Shown: positions 11,520-22,329, numbered from the stretch's first letter. The stretch: 64,000 nucleotides of DNA from Amaurobius ferox (GCA_951213105.1 OX578146.1:50127275-50191274), one strand, 5' to 3'. Notes: generated by a model not told the origin, from the sequence alone. Numbers and translations are program-made.

Positions 11520-12388
11520 ATGTGTGTCTGTGAAAGTATGTGTGTGTGTGTGTGTGAAAATGTGTGTCTGTGAAAGTATGTGTGTGTGTGTGTGGAGAAG
11601 ATAACTGACGAACGAATGGAGCGATTCGAACAAAATTTGGTACAAAATTACAATCCATGAACACTGGAAGCCTATTGTTTTTAAACACAATCGAATGTTC
11701 AGAACCCCCCTAAATTTTCGAGTGAAATTTTGAAAAAATTATCAAAAAACCAATATCTTTAATAAAGTTACACAAATAGACATTTGTTATGTAATTTTTT
11801 CTTAGAAAATGATTGACATAAACTTTAGAACTCTAGCATGAACCGTTCTCGAGATATTGCACATTTTCAAATACATTTATCAAAAACTCCCATAAATTAA
11901 AATAAAATATTAACTGTTGAGAAACATGTTCACTTTTCATATGTAATATCATGCGATAAATTGGGTGACACCATTCTCGTAGATCTAGCTCGTTCCATTC
12001 ATGAGAAAAAATACTTCGAGCAATACTTTTTTATTTGAACGCCAATAGTCATTTATCCGATATAAGAATAACTTATTTCTCCGTCCATAACACTTGACGA
12101 AATTTTGGCGAAGAATTTGGTGGAATGTCGCCGACTTGGCGACTTTATTAAATGTTGCCAAATTAATGAAAATCTCGCCAAATGGATAAAAATGAGGCTA
12201 AATCAATGAAAATGATGACTAATTGACGAAAATTGACGAGGTGTGATTATGGTACTCCAACCGAAAATTCAATATCTTGGAAAGGATATAAGTATCTACT
12301 ATAAGAATATCCTATTTTGTTTTACTGTAAAAGTAGTAAATTCATTGCATTATATAAGGAAAATCATGTGCTGCTCACATCAGATTTT
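11338..12388 (+). mobile_element. Family A element, copy 4
   Basis: Full-length copy from the 5' palindrome (ACTTTTCTTATATACATATAATG...AAGGAAAGTA) to the 3' hairpin ATGTGCTGCTCACATCAGATTT. The microsatellite (11437-11594) is long and compound: (TG)n blocks interrupted by GAAAATGTGTGTCTGTGAAAGTATG repeats. The minus-strand histidine/threonine-rich frames here are only the microsatellite in translation. Confidence 0.65.
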
Positions 12389-12413
12389 TTTTTTATTTGT
12401 TTCATAATTTATA

Positions 12414-13480
12414 CAGGGTGGTTCAAATTAAACGTTAGTTGTTTAGATCTCTCTGTAGGAAAAACTACTGGTCAGATCGCAACGAAATTTCGTACAAAAA
12501 ATTTTCTGAGTATGCGGATTCGATTTCTGAAGAAAAGAAATAATTCAAATTTCAGCTGCTAGGGTTTAAATCTGGCGCTGCTGTCCTCATAATTTGCATA
12601 TTGCGAAGTATATCTTACAATCGCCGCATATAAAAGGAGTTATAAAGCCTTTTTTCAAAAATCCACGACTAGCGAAGGGTAATGAAGCTCACCTTACCTG
12701 ATAAACTTTACCGTTACTTGTTAAACTCTGCCTTCAAGGAAATAGCAAAGCTTCTGCTGCGCTTAAGGCATTTCGATAAAAAGTTTAAGTAGAGGTCCAT
12801 TCACCATTTGTAAACCTCAGAACTCTATTTTGCCGTAGTGTTATTACACAGGGACAATTTTTATTGCCGAATTTCGGCAATTCCGCCCGTCAATCATACT
12901 TTAAGCCCCGCCTCTCTAATGCCACCGATTTCATTCCAGGAAGCATTCTCTGGTGTGTGTGTTGTAAAATTTGTATCTTTTATATCCCACAGGTGTCTGT
13001 AATGTGGCAGAAGCTCTATTAATTTTTTTCCTATCTCAAAATTCCAACGTACTTGAGCTACTGGAAATGTGCTTGCAGTCGCCATCGCCATATTTAATGC
13101 AAATGAAAAGAAAGAAGGCGGAGCGGAGTGAGGTCTAATCTGATCGTCTTCTGATTGGTTCGCACTCAGAAATTGAGTAACTTTTATTGCTGTGTTCGAA
13201 AAAATTGCATCAAAATTTCTTCTCATTGAAATCTAGGGTGTTGCTGAAAAATTGCTGGAAGGAATTGTTCTGTGTAGTAACACTTTTAGGCAATATACGA
13301 GTTGCGGGGAGTACAGTGGCGAATTTCATCCCTGGCGGCCGTAATTTGAACTATGTTTTTTCTTTAGTAGTCGAAACCGCATACTCAAGAATGTATGTGT
13401 ACAAAATTTGGTTGCGATTAGCCCAGTAGTATTTCCTACAGAGAGGTCTGAGCAACTCACATTTAATTTGAATCGCCCTG
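12414..13480. mobile_element. 1.07-kb TIR element with TA target site
   Basis: The left end CAGGGTGGTTCAAATTAAA and the inverse of the right end, CAGGGCGATTCAAATTAAA, match over roughly 200 bp. Shared inner blocks include CCTCTCTGTAGGAAA, ATCGCAAC and GAGTATGCGG. Each end abuts TA (12412-12413, 13481-13482), which fits a Tc1/mariner-type cut-and-paste element that has lost or never had a transposase. No frame in it resembles a transposase. Confidence 0.65.
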
Positions 13481-13517
13481 TATGTCAGCTATTTAGGAGC
13501 CCTGCGAGATTTTATGA

Positions 13518-13563
13518 GATATTTCAAGGGTTCCTCAAAACAAAAATGGTTGAGAATCGCTGT
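13518..13563. mobile_element. Solo hAT-type terminal repeat
   Basis: On the minus strand the sequence reads CAGCGATTCTCAACCATTTT followed by GAGGAACCC, a typical hAT terminal inverted repeat. No matching second end was found nearby, so this is a broken element end. Confidence 0.4.
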
Positions 13564-13569
13564 TTTAGA

Positions 13570-14175
13570 AAGTACTGAATATTGTTTAAAATGTTCAAAG
13601 GGGGGAAAATCTGGCTATTTACTACTAGTCCCTCTGGCTCCGCTACTATGTTTGCCCCACTGCGTCAGTGGTTTAAACTCCTCTAAAAAAAATTTCAATG
13701 GGCGCTCATAAAGATTAGGAATAAAAGTTCATTATAAAAACAACGTAGAAACATTCGGAATGTGTCAGATACAGTCCTTTTAGAAAGGGACTTAAAAGAT
13801 TTATAGTGGCGCCATCTTTTGACATGAATGGAAACAACTTCGCATTCTGTGTGTGGTAAGTAGCTCAAAAGTGAAATAGCATCTTATAGGAGGGTAAAAA
13901 AAAAAAAACCTTTTGACATTAAAACATAAAAAAATATTCCTAACATTTTACATTAAAATAATATTTATATATAAAATAAGTAATAAAAACCTCCACATTT
14001 AATAAAGGGGCAAGTTTCTCAACAATTAAGTGGCATGATAATATGAGAATTAAGAGGAATAAGGAGGTAAAAGGGGCACATTATTTTAGGCAGCGGGAGG
14101 GGGGAGTGGGTGAATGAAAACAAGCTCCGCCATTGAATATGTTAAAAAAACTAGTGGAGATTCCCTTTCCAGATA
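13570..14175. other. No gene seen
   Basis: AT-rich non-coding sequence. No feature could be supported. Confidence 0.5.
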
Positions 14176-14420
14176 TTTCATTTACAGCAGGGATAGTCCA
14201 GTGGTAATCGCGTGTTTGATTCTCGACGCCACCCAAAACTTTGCTGAGTATGGGCACGATAAATACGTATGTTCAAAAAAACCATGCGAGATGTGGTGTA
14301 TTATTGAAAGGATGGTACAGTCCCTGTGGTTGCCACCCCTATTGCGTTCCGGTCTAATTTGGTTGACACTTTACTGACCATTCAAACACTTTCGGGTAGG
14401 TCGGACGGGGTGGGTAAAAA
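14176..14420 (+). mobile_element. tRNA-headed SINE
   Basis: The left part contains a tRNA-like head (GGATAGTCCAGTGGTAATCG as the D-arm/A-box region, then GTTTGATTCTCG as a degenerate B box). The right part matches the SINE at 2482-2669 (GGTACAGTCCCTGTGG, GTTCCGGTCTAATTTGG, GTAGGTCGGACGG). Having both a head-bearing copy and a headless copy defines the family: tRNA-like head, about 170-bp body, short A-rich or CAA tail. No clear target-site duplication was found for this copy. Confidence 0.55.
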
Positions 14421-14439
14421 TAAAAATATATATATATTT

Positions 14440-15850
14440 CGTTTTGAAAAGCAGCCCTTTTTCTCCAGCTTACATCAATTTAATTTACGCGATTTTACTT
14501 TACGAGGCAATATCTGGGAACTAATTAATCGCGTAAAGTGAAGTGTATTTTATCTCTTTATCATGAGAACCTATCTGTTCCACGACAACACTGAAAAACT
14601 AATTGGGTCCCCCTACCTATAGAAACGAGCTTTACTCTTCCATCTCCTTTTCATTTCATCTCATTACATTCACTTCATAAAGAAGAAAGAACGAATGTAA
14701 ACCGTTGATAGTTCTTTCCGAATTGTAATCGTTATCGAATTGCAGCAGACTATAAATTCTCGGAACGGCTGCTCTCGAGTGTTTTATCAGCTGGAGTTAT
14801 CGAAAGGTCGTCTGGCAACACGCGATAGCACACGATCGCTCCGTTCTGAAATTGTTGACTTTTCTGAAAATTAAGGACAATAACCTTTTCAGCGGCTGAT
14901 ATAATTTGTACCGGCAAACAAGATGATAGTAAGTATTTGAGGTTGAAACCCCATCTTTGAAATCGGAATAATGAGATTTTATTTTGAAGTACCTCTTTTT
15001 CTCTCTTCTCTCTCTTTACTGTTGAGTGCACAGGCCCGTAGAAAGCGATCACGCGCCGTGGGGCTAGGGTCTCTCAGGTATGGGCGCCCATAGGAAGGGG
15101 CAAGAGGGACACCTGCTCCCTCCTGCACGTTCGGGGTCATTTGATATTATACGCCTTATTCTTAAGTTTGCTCCCATTTCCTGGAAAAACATCTATGGGC
15201 GTCCGTACTTTCCGGGCTTCATTTTCTCTCCCAGTCATATGCAAGGTAGGATCAAACAGTTCGGAGACTGTGCCAATATCTCCAACCTTAATTGGAGGAG
15301 AGGGGAACTATTTTACCGTGGCGTAGAGGCACATGTGACACGAGATGTGAAAAGGAAGAAGCAGGTGTTTTTGCAGACAATGCATGCCAGTGAACTGTAG
15401 TCGTTCGCGTTCGTCGAAAACGGAAATGGCGTTTGAAGAACAACATGAAAATATCAAATTCTGCCAGCGTTTGGAGAAATCGCCAATAGAAACATTGCAC
15501 CTGCTGCAATAGGTGTTGCAGCATTGGTTAGTTAGTAACCGTGTATAACTTAATTCTAAATTGTAATAGTTCTAATTGATAAAAGATGGAGGTCCTAGGT
15601 TCAGAACAACAGCTAGAAATGTATTCGTAACAGAAAAGTAGTAAATTAAACTCATTAAATCAAACGATAGCAAATCATAGTTTGTTGACAGTTTCAATAA
15701 ATTGTGGTGATGGTGTCTAGGAAAATATCAACAAATTAAAAAGTTGTCAGTTGGATAGGTTAGGTTCCTATATTCTCCTATATAGTATTTAGGAGCCTAG
15801 GAATAGGAATTCGCCATTCATGACGTCACGGTCGAGGAAGGTCTTTGACT
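14440..15850. other. No gene recognised; GC-richer stretch at 15050-15400
   Basis: Mostly unique sequence. The 15050-15400 part is richer in GC and open in one frame (15080-15400, 106 codons), but the peptide is rich in G, R and P and resembles no family I know. It contains the nearly inverse words TGGGCGCCCATAGG and CTATGGGCGTCC, which hint at a repeat. Confidence 0.4.
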
Positions 15851-15899
15851 TAAATTGCCAATTTTCGCATTATTATTTAGTCTTATTATATTTATTTTC

Positions 15900-15901
<2 letters not shown>

Positions 15902-15975
<74 letters not shown>
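15902..15975. repeat. (TA)n microsatellite
   Basis: Two (TA)n runs separated by AAACGCACACAC. In this cluster (TA)n tracts mark the 3' ends of the retroelement copies, so this tract may be the tail of a lost copy lying 5' of the fragment at 15981. Confidence 0.7.
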
Positions 15976-15980
<5 letters not shown>

Positions 15981-16256
15981 ATTGAGCCTACTCATGGAAT
16001 TGTTACTAATTTATATGATAAAGAAGACTATTTTAATTTCAACATTAATAAAATATTACCATTTAATTCTTGTAACTTGATTAAATTGTTTAGAAATATT
16101 ATCCTTAATCAACTTTTTAGAATTTATAGATTATCAGATAAAAAATTTCATGCTAAGCATATAAATAACCTAAAAATTACCAGCAAATTATATAAATATC
16201 CAGAAAATTTAGTAAATGGTATTGTTAAAAAGTTTGGATTAACTGAATATTCATGA
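15981..16256 (+). pseudogene. Reverse transcriptase C-terminal fragment
   Basis: The frame reads IEPTHGIVTNLYDKEDYFNF and continues to a natural-looking stop at 16254. It aligns with 20220-20516 over nearly its whole length (VTNLYDKxDYFxFNINKILPFNS, LFRNIILNQLFRIY, YKYPxxLVxGIVxKF) and more weakly with the minus-strand copy at 18891 (TKLYDKRNYFDININ). The catalytic motifs lie upstream of the break and are absent. After the conserved block I see no GIY-YIG endonuclease signature. The upstream YIYIYI residues are translated microsatellite. Confidence 0.65.
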
Positions 16257-16597
16257 ATTCTCTTTTTTGTATCTTATATTGGCCAGACATCAACCCTTCT
16301 CTTGATTTAACATTACATTGCATTTACATCCCCTCATTAGCCTCACTGTTTTCGATACGCCCCTTATTTTGTAGCTCTTACTGTATGTGGAATATCATCC
16401 TTTTTTTTTTGCCTTGTCGCATTACTATTATTTGTTTCATACGTTTGGCAACAGTAGATTTCTACTTTTAAACTTTGCGATTGGCAGCACTGGTCTCTTC
16501 ATTTTGAGTTCCAATGGTTAGCACATTTGCAGATTTTTTATTCCAGGTATTCTTGTTTCCTTTATTATTTTTCTATCTTTATGTGTGTTCTCCAAGT

Positions 16598-16702
16598 TAT
16601 TAGTGTTTATAGATATTATCTATCTCTAATATCAGAAACACACATTTTGTGTTCATTTTGATTAAATACTTGGACCTGACGAAGAGTTTTTTCAAAATGA
16701 AC
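16598..16702 (+). ncRNA. Conserved hairpin pair in retroelement 3' region, copy 1
   Basis: Hairpin 1 (16598-16631) pairs TATTAG...ATAGAT with ATCTAT...CTAATA. Hairpin 2 has arms GTTCATTTTGATTAAAT (16651-16667) and GTTTTTTCAAAATGAAC (16686-16702) around a loop starting ACTTGGACCTGA. The same pair occurs in four other fragments, with changed but still pairing stems and the same loop. Whether the RNA acts in reverse-transcription priming, processing or something else is unknown. This is a structural call only; no transcript is shown. Confidence 0.5.
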
Positions 16703-16954
16703 AATTCATTTATTTTTGCCTAGCGCTTATCCAAGTGTCTAGCTTTGATGCTTGTATTTTATTCGTTTTTCAATTATCGATTCCATTCCATTGATATTTG
16801 TTGATTATCTTTAGCTTGATGACTAACAATTTGCATTTTTTTCCATTTGATTGATGATTCTCTATTTAATACTTCTTATTATTATGTAGGCATTTTTTAA
16901 AGTTAGGATTTTTGTGTTGCAACTTCTCTCTATTCTACCATTGGATTTTCAAAC

Positions 16955-17036
<82 letters not shown>

Positions 17037-17259
17037 GTGTGTATATATATATATGTTTGTATGTTATATATAATTATTTATTAATTATATAAATAAATAA
17101 AAATGAAAAATAATAAACTAAGTCAAAAACATTAGAAAAATCAAAAAATCGAAAAATAAGATGCATTAACATTAATGTTTTGAATTTTATTTTCGCAAAA
17201 AAATGTAACTTTTGTCAGTATTGAAACTACTTTTTGTGCGCCCTTATAATGGTGTATAG

Positions 17260-17874
17260 TGGCATTCTCGATTATCCAGTTTTCCTATGAATTCTTGTTT
17301 AGTAGGAATTTTCATCTATGATTCATATTCATATTCAGTACTGCATGTTTGGGAAGTTGTATTCTGAATTGCTTGTCCAGTCTTCAGCTTAGACTCACTG
17401 GACAGGTTTGGGAGTATTTCCGTGAACGTTCGTACTGCCTCCCTGGTAGAATTTCGACTTGTTCATTCCGGTGCTTCTAGATTAAGTTGTTGAGGTTGAT
17501 CGTGTATACACGTGGTAGAAGAGGAATGATTCATGCCGCATGGTAATACAATTTTCTTAATGTATCCTTTTTTCATTTTTTCATTTTTTGATGCCTGTAG
17601 TCTGAGTTTAAGCATTTATAGTAATGTACTATTGCTTAATCTGAAACAGGCATTTGTTTGGGTTAATTAGAATTAAATACTCAGACCTGAAGAGGAATTT
17701 AATTCTGATTAATCATCGAATTTGGGAAGGTTCTGTTCTTTTCTCTTATCGGCATTATGGCCGTGAATTTGCTTCTATGGTGATGTTAATATTACTTGAA
17801 TTGTATTTTTATTTTTTTTTATTTTTACATAATTCTTATTATTACATTTCAAATATATATATATATATATATGT
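17260..17874 (+). mobile_element. Retroelement fragment B (3' region only)
   Basis: Only the 3' region is recognisable, through its hairpin pair at 17607-17714. It runs to a (TA)n tract at about 17851-17872 that it shares, tail to tail, with the minus-strand fragment C. The left boundary is uncertain, and no reverse-transcriptase residue is visible. Confidence 0.45.
17607..17714 (+). ncRNA. Conserved hairpin pair, copy 2
   Basis: Hairpin 1 is TTTAAGCA...TGCTTAA (17607-17639). Hairpin 2 pairs GGTTAATTAGAATTAAAT (17661-17678) with AATTTAATTCTGATTAATC (17696-17714): about 18 pairs, two of them G-U. The loop is ACTCAGACCTGAAGAGG. The stem sequence differs almost completely from copies 3 and 4, but the pairing and the GACCTGA loop core are kept. 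Confidence 0.5.
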
Positions 17875-18142
17875 AGGAAAAAAAGATTTGAAGGTCCAAT
17901 GAAAGAAAAGTAAGAAGCTGTAACTCGAAAATTCAACTATCTAACAGGCTTACGAAATAAAAGTATAAATCAACAAATCTTGAAGCAAATGGAGAAAAAC
18001 AAATAAATAAAATAAAAATCGAATCAACAAGTCAATGAAAAGTATCAAAATACAAAGGTATGGAATCAAAAGAAGAATAACAAACGAAATCAAGCACAAA
18101 CGATATACACGTGAACGAGGCTATAAGCCTAAATCATGAATT

Positions 18143-18247
18143 GTTCAGTTCTACAAAAATCGTAATCATGTCCAAGTTTTTAATAGAAGCAAACACAAAA
18201 ATGTATGTTTCTGAAGAAATAGATAGATTATATCTATAAACTATTTC
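18143..18247 (-). ncRNA. Conserved hairpin pair, copy 3
   Basis: On the minus strand hairpin 1 (18247-18216) pairs GAAATAG...ATAGAT with ATCTATCTATTTC. Hairpin 2 has arms GTTTGCTTCTATTAAAAA (18194-18177) and GATTTTTGTAGAACTGAAC (18161-18143), with a loop containing ACTTGGACATGA. Several mismatches on the plus strand become G-U pairs on the minus strand, as expected if the minus-strand RNA is the one that folds. Confidence 0.5.
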
Positions 18248-18458
18248 TACTTGGACGACATACATAAATAAGAAAAATAAAAGGAAAAATGGATACCAAA
18301 AAGCTGACTGAGAAACACACTAACCTAGTAATATATATATATATATATATATATAAGATAAAAAAAGATCGAGATGTGATATAAGTACCAACAGGGAAAT
18401 AACAAGTGGCCAAGGGGGATTGTGACCCCTTGTTCCCGGTTATAGCCAACTATTACTC

Positions 18459-19471
18459 CTAAGGAAACACTCCCGGAACCGTTACGTGCCTGTGGTCATA
18501 TTTCCTTGGAACGTCAAAGCAAAAGAAGTATACCAGAAGTGAATGCATGGACCGAGTGGAGAAAAAATTGGATTGAGACAGGTTGAAATAAGAAGTTAAA
18601 CCGAATGACAGATAATTCAACAATTCATATATAAAGTGCCAAGCGATTCGATGCGTTGCCATTATATTATATAAAATAGGTGTTGCCAATATCACTATCA
18701 AATGCATTGTTTCCTTGCAGTGCAATGCATTATAGTAGTATTTGAGGTATCCTATTGGATAGTGCTGTTTCAACGCTTCCTTTATGAATTTTTTATCACT
18801 TTTGATACGATCATCCTTATAAGTATGCAATCTTGAGTTTCGTAGAAAATGATTTCTAACGATATTGCGGAAAATACTGGCGCTCAAGTTCTATTTCCAA
18901 TCGATGATGTAATTAATGTTTATATCAAAATAATTTCTTTTATCATATAGCTTTGTATATATTTTTTCATTTTCAGTGAAATTGATACATAGATCAAGAT
19001 AACTAATCTCACTATCGTGAATCTTTTTTGTTTCCGTTAATTCCAGATTTGATGGACAGAAACTGAAATCGAAATCAGAGGTGTTTTTAATACATCCAAA
19101 AAGAATGTCATCCATAAATCTAAAATAAGGTATTTCAGTTAGAATAAAAGTACCTTCTTCGTACTTGTTAAGGTAGAGATCCGCTAACATAGAGGAGCAT
19201 CCTCCCCCATAGGGATACCTTTTATTTGTTGATAGAAATTTTTACCATTATTTAGAATATTCTCATATAATACTATGTTCAATATAGCCTTATATTTGCG
19301 CAGTTTGATGTATTTTTGCATATTGTAGGTGTTATGGATCTCTAACATAATATCGAAGAGGTCGTCTAAATTGATGTTATTGAATAGGTCCTTGAAATCA
19401 AAGCTCTTGTATATTAAATTTACGGGTTGATTACGCAATCTAGTAATCACATCCGTACTGTTTTTTACCAT
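18459..19471 (-). pseudogene. Reverse transcriptase, Penelope-like type (tentative), frameshifted
   Basis: Reads on the minus strand through three frames. The first (19471-19184) has SFDFKDLFNNI, the RT motif A region with its aspartate, and ends at GIPMG, the motif B region. A one-base slip in the G run at about 19207-19211 moves translation to the second frame (19190-18891), which starts with LADLYLNKYEE and holds the catalytic FRFMDDILF (xxDD box) and YLDLCINFTENEKIYTKLYD. A third frame (18887-18459) continues with SIFRNIVRNHFLRNSRLHTY. The GIPMG / LADLxL / RFxDD / YLDL order resembles Penelope-like RTs as I remember them; no search was run. No GIY-YIG endonuclease is visible downstream. 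Confidence 0.65.
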
Positions 19472-19559
19472 GATTGAGTCCTTTTATAATATCATCTTCA
19501 TGATTGGTTTTAACAATATAAGAAGCTTCAAATTAGCTTGAGTCAAGTATGTTTTAAAT

Positions 19560-19884
19560 CCCACTGTCACTGTTTGCTTCGTCAAAATACTTGGACTTGA
19601 AAATGAATTTTACGAAGTGAACATTTCCATTTTTTTAGGTTTAGCCCTTTTTCCACGTGTATAACGATATAGCTTGATTTTTTAAGTTTTTCTTTATTCG
19701 TTTCCATACCATTGAATTTTGTTGATTTTCTATAACTTAATAACTCGTATTTTGTATTTTATTTCCATTTGATTGATGATTTGCTGTTTTATATTTTATT
19801 CTGTGGGTGTTTTAGAAAATTAGGTTTATTGTGTTGCAGCTTCTTTTCGTTCATTGGATTTTCAAACTACTATTATATATACTA

Positions 19885-19917
<33 letters not shown>
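19560..19917 (+). mobile_element. Retroelement fragment D (3' region only)
   Basis: Starts just before hairpin 2 (19572-19622) and runs through a 3' region alignable with 16700-16957 (TTTCCATTTGATTGATGAT, GTGTTGCAGCTTCT, CATTGGATTTTCAAACTA) to (TA)n at 19876-19917. Its 5' side is cut off beside fragment C. Confidence 0.5.
19572..19622 (+). ncRNA. Conserved hairpin 2, copy 4
   Basis: Arms GTTTGCTTCGTCAAAAT (19572-19588) and AATTTTACGAAGTGAAC (19606-19622) surround the loop ACTTGGACTTGAAAATG. The CTTCGT/ACGAAG core replaces TTTTGA/TCAAAA of copies 1 and 5 on both sides of the stem, which is direct compensatory change. Hairpin 1 is not convincing in this truncated copy. Confidence 0.5.
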
Positions 19918-19920
<3 letters not shown>

Positions 19921-19924
19921 CTAA

Positions 19925-20516
19925 ACTTCTACACTTTGTTGTACTTTTCAATAATTATATTTTTCAAGGTAATACATTATACTTCAAGTCTCTGAGATTC
20001 CACTAGGTGGCTGTAGTGGCAGTATGTTAGCAAATTATATTTTTTTCATTATGAAAATTATTTTATTTCAACTAATTATATAATTTGCAGATATATTGAT
20101 GGTTTGATCTGTTTAGTATTTACTGACAACTATGCCATAGATATAGATAGCTATCCGGATAATTTGGAATTAATTCCTAATGAAGGCTCTATTATAGTAA
20201 TAGTAATTGTATTAATATTTTGGATTTAAATCAAATTATTGAACCTACTAATAGGATAGTTACTAATTTATATGATAAAAAAGACTATTTTCATTTTAAT
20301 ATTAATAAAATATTACCATTTAATTCCCGTAACTCGATTCAATTGTTTAGAAATATTATACTTAATCAACTATTTAGAATTTATAGTAGATTATCAGATA
20401 AAAAATGTCATGCTTTGCGCATTAATAACCTGAAAAGTACTAATTTATTATATAAATATCCAGTATATTTAGTAAAAGGCATAGTTAATAAATTTAAATT
20501 AGCTGAATATTCTTAA
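19925..20516 (+). pseudogene. Reverse transcriptase pseudogene (motif B, motif C, C-terminus)
   Basis: Motif B reads EIPLGGCSGSMLANYIFF at about 19990-20045. The catalytic box reads RYIDGLICLVF at about 20092-20124, with the second aspartate replaced by glycine, so it would be inactive. After a further frame change near 20205 the frame reads DLNQIIEPTNRIVTNLYD and runs to a stop at 20516, matching the fragment at 15981-16256. At least three frames are needed. No GIY-YIG domain follows. Confidence 0.65.
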
Positions 20517-20883
20517 AATTCTCTTCTTAGTATCTTATATTAGCTAATTGTTAAAATTCTCTAGAATTAGCATTACAATGTATTTACATCCTCTTATACA
20601 TTTGCCTTCTTGCTTTCTATTATTTTATACGCCTCTTTATTACGTAGCTTTTACTGGTGAATTTATCACATTTTATGACTTTTTTGCATACTGTTATTTA
20701 TATCTCAAGCTTGGCAGCAAATGATTTCCATTATAATCTCCTGCGAATGGCAACAGTAGATATAATAACCTTGGTCTCGTCATTTATTCCACGTTGCTCG
20801 TATTGATAGGGCATATGCTGTATTTGCTCAGATATTTTTATATTCCTATTTCATTTTTCAATCTTTTAGCTTGTAGTCAAAGT

Positions 20884-20990
20884 AGACAGAGATTATAGAT
20901 ATTATATATCTCTGTCTTCAGCAACAAGCTCTTTTTTTGTTTATTTTGAATAAATACTTGGATTTGAAAAAGAATTTGTTCAAAATGAAT
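20884..20990 (+). ncRNA. Conserved hairpin pair, copy 5
   Basis: Hairpin 1 pairs AGACAGAGAT (from 20884) with ATCTCTGTCT (to 20917). Hairpin 2 pairs GTTTATTTTGAATAAAT (20939-20955) with AATTTGTTCAAAATGAAT (20973-20990) around the loop ACTTGGATTTGAAAAAG. Stem changes relative to copy 1 are mostly kept as G-U pairs. Confidence 0.5.
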
Positions 20991-21245
20991 AATTGTAACA
21001 TTGAAAATGTCTAATGCATAAAAAATGTTTTTGCATAGTCAGTGCAAAAAAAAATAAAAATAAAAAAATAAAAAAAATATTTATATATATATATAATAAA
21101 AAAAAAAAAAAAAAAATAAAAAATAGTGGCATAAACAGAGAGAAGTTTTTGAGGGAGGCTCACTAAAACAAAAGATGTTCAGTTGCAATTTAGTTAATTA
21201 GGTGAATGTGAGTAAGAAAATGCTTTAGGGACTCTATTGCCTATA

Positions 21246-22036
21246 AAAAAATCTGATGTGGGCAACACATGACTTTCCTTATATAATGTACTGAATTTAC
21301 TACTTTTACAGTAAAAAAAATTGGTTTTTCTTATAGTAGATATTTATATTCTTTCCAAGATATTGAATTTTCGAGTATTAGTCGTCATTTCCATTGATTT
21401 AGCGTCATTTTCATTCATTTGGAGAGATTTTCGTTAATTTGGCAACATTTCAAAAAGTCGCCAAGTTGGCGACATTCCGCCAACTTCGTCGCCAAAATCT
21501 CGCCAAGAATTATGGACTAAGAAATAAGTTATTTTTACAGCAGACAAATGACTATTGGCGTTCAAATACAAACGTATTACTCAAAGTATCTTTTTTCATG
21601 AATGGAACGAGCTAGATCCACGAGAATGATGTCACCCAATTTATCGTATGGTATTACATATGAAAAGTGAACATGTTTCTCAATAGGAAATATTTTTTTT
21701 TATTTTATGACTTTTTGATAATTTTTTTGAAAAATGTGCAATATCCGGAGAACGGTTCATGTTAGCGTTCTAAAATTTATGCCAATCGTTTTCTAATGAA
21801 AAATTACATAAGAAATGTCTATTTGCGTAACTTTATTAGTGGTTTTGATTTTTTGACGATTTTTTCAAAATTTCATTCAGAAATTTAGGGGGGTTCTGAA
21901 CATTCGATTGCGTATAAAAACAATAGGCTTCCAGTGTTTACGGATTGTGATTTTTGTACCAAATTTGGTTCGAATCGGTCCATTCGTTCGTCAGTTATCG
22001 TCTCCACAGACTCAGTGACACACACACATACTTTCA

Positions 22037-22073
<37 letters not shown>

Positions 22074-22210
22074 ACACACAGACATCACTTCAAAAATGTT
22101 TGATTCGTGATCAGGGATGCTTGAAACGTGCTCTCCCGTCGAAAACTCGAATTCGAATTTTCGACCCCGTCACAATACTTTCCTTATACATTATGTATAT
22201 AAGGAAAGTA
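21246..22210 (-). mobile_element. Family A element, copy 5
   Basis: Full-length minus-strand copy. The 3' end (ATCTGATGTGGGCAACACAT, about 21251-21270) and the 5' palindrome (about 22176-22210) are both present, with the (CA)n tract at 22018-22080. Flanks are A-rich on both sides, consistent with insertion between Ts on the element strand. Confidence 0.65.
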
Positions 22211-22329
22211 AAAAGGTGAAAAGAGCATATTTTTAAGAAAATAATCCTTCATTTTTATGTAAACTGTAAAAATATGAAAGTACTGTTTAATTAATGTGAC
22301 ATTTTATCAAAAATAAGATGGCTGGAAAA

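Larger units (their letters stand above)
15981..17054 (+). mobile_element. Retroelement fragment A (RT C-terminus, 3' region, (TA)n tail)
   Basis: 5'-truncated copy: a reverse-transcriptase C-terminal fragment, then about 0.7 kb of 3' region holding the hairpin pair at 16598-16702, then ATTGGATTTTCAAACTATTA and (TA)n (16957-17054). The same order is seen in fragment E, which supports treating the (TA)n as the element's own tail. Confidence 0.6.
17875..19500 (-). mobile_element. Retroelement fragment C (longest copy)
   Basis: Minus-strand copy that contains most of the reverse-transcriptase core (19471 down to about 18459), the hairpin pair (18247-18143), the 3' terminal phrase CATTGGACCTTCAAATC (near 17890-17906), and the shared (TA)n tail. 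The order is the same as in fragments A and E. An unrelated-looking (TA)n tract lies inside it at 18330-18355. Confidence 0.6.
19925..21010 (+). mobile_element. Retroelement fragment E
   Basis: Holds RT remnants (19925-20516), then a 3' region aligned with 16256-16720 of fragment A (TTCTCTT..TGTATCTTATATT, TGCATTTACATCC, GGCAACAGTAGAT), and the hairpin pair at 20884-20990. A-rich and (TA)n sequence follows at about 21040-21120. Confidence 0.6.

Noticed and set aside
11320..11690. Histidine/threonine- or cysteine/valine-rich open frames (also at 5003, 10258, 53100)
   Set aside because: They are (TG)n/(CA)n microsatellites read in frame; no start context, no second copy with conserved codons.
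15855..15980. Open frame with poly(YI) N-terminus
   Set aside because: Translated (TA)n; only the part from 15981 has homology.
16651..16702. Hammerhead ribozyme
   Set aside because: CTGANGA is present in the loop, but the GAAA box and stems I-III in the required order are not found; two copies even lack CTGANGA. Kept only as a conserved hairpin.
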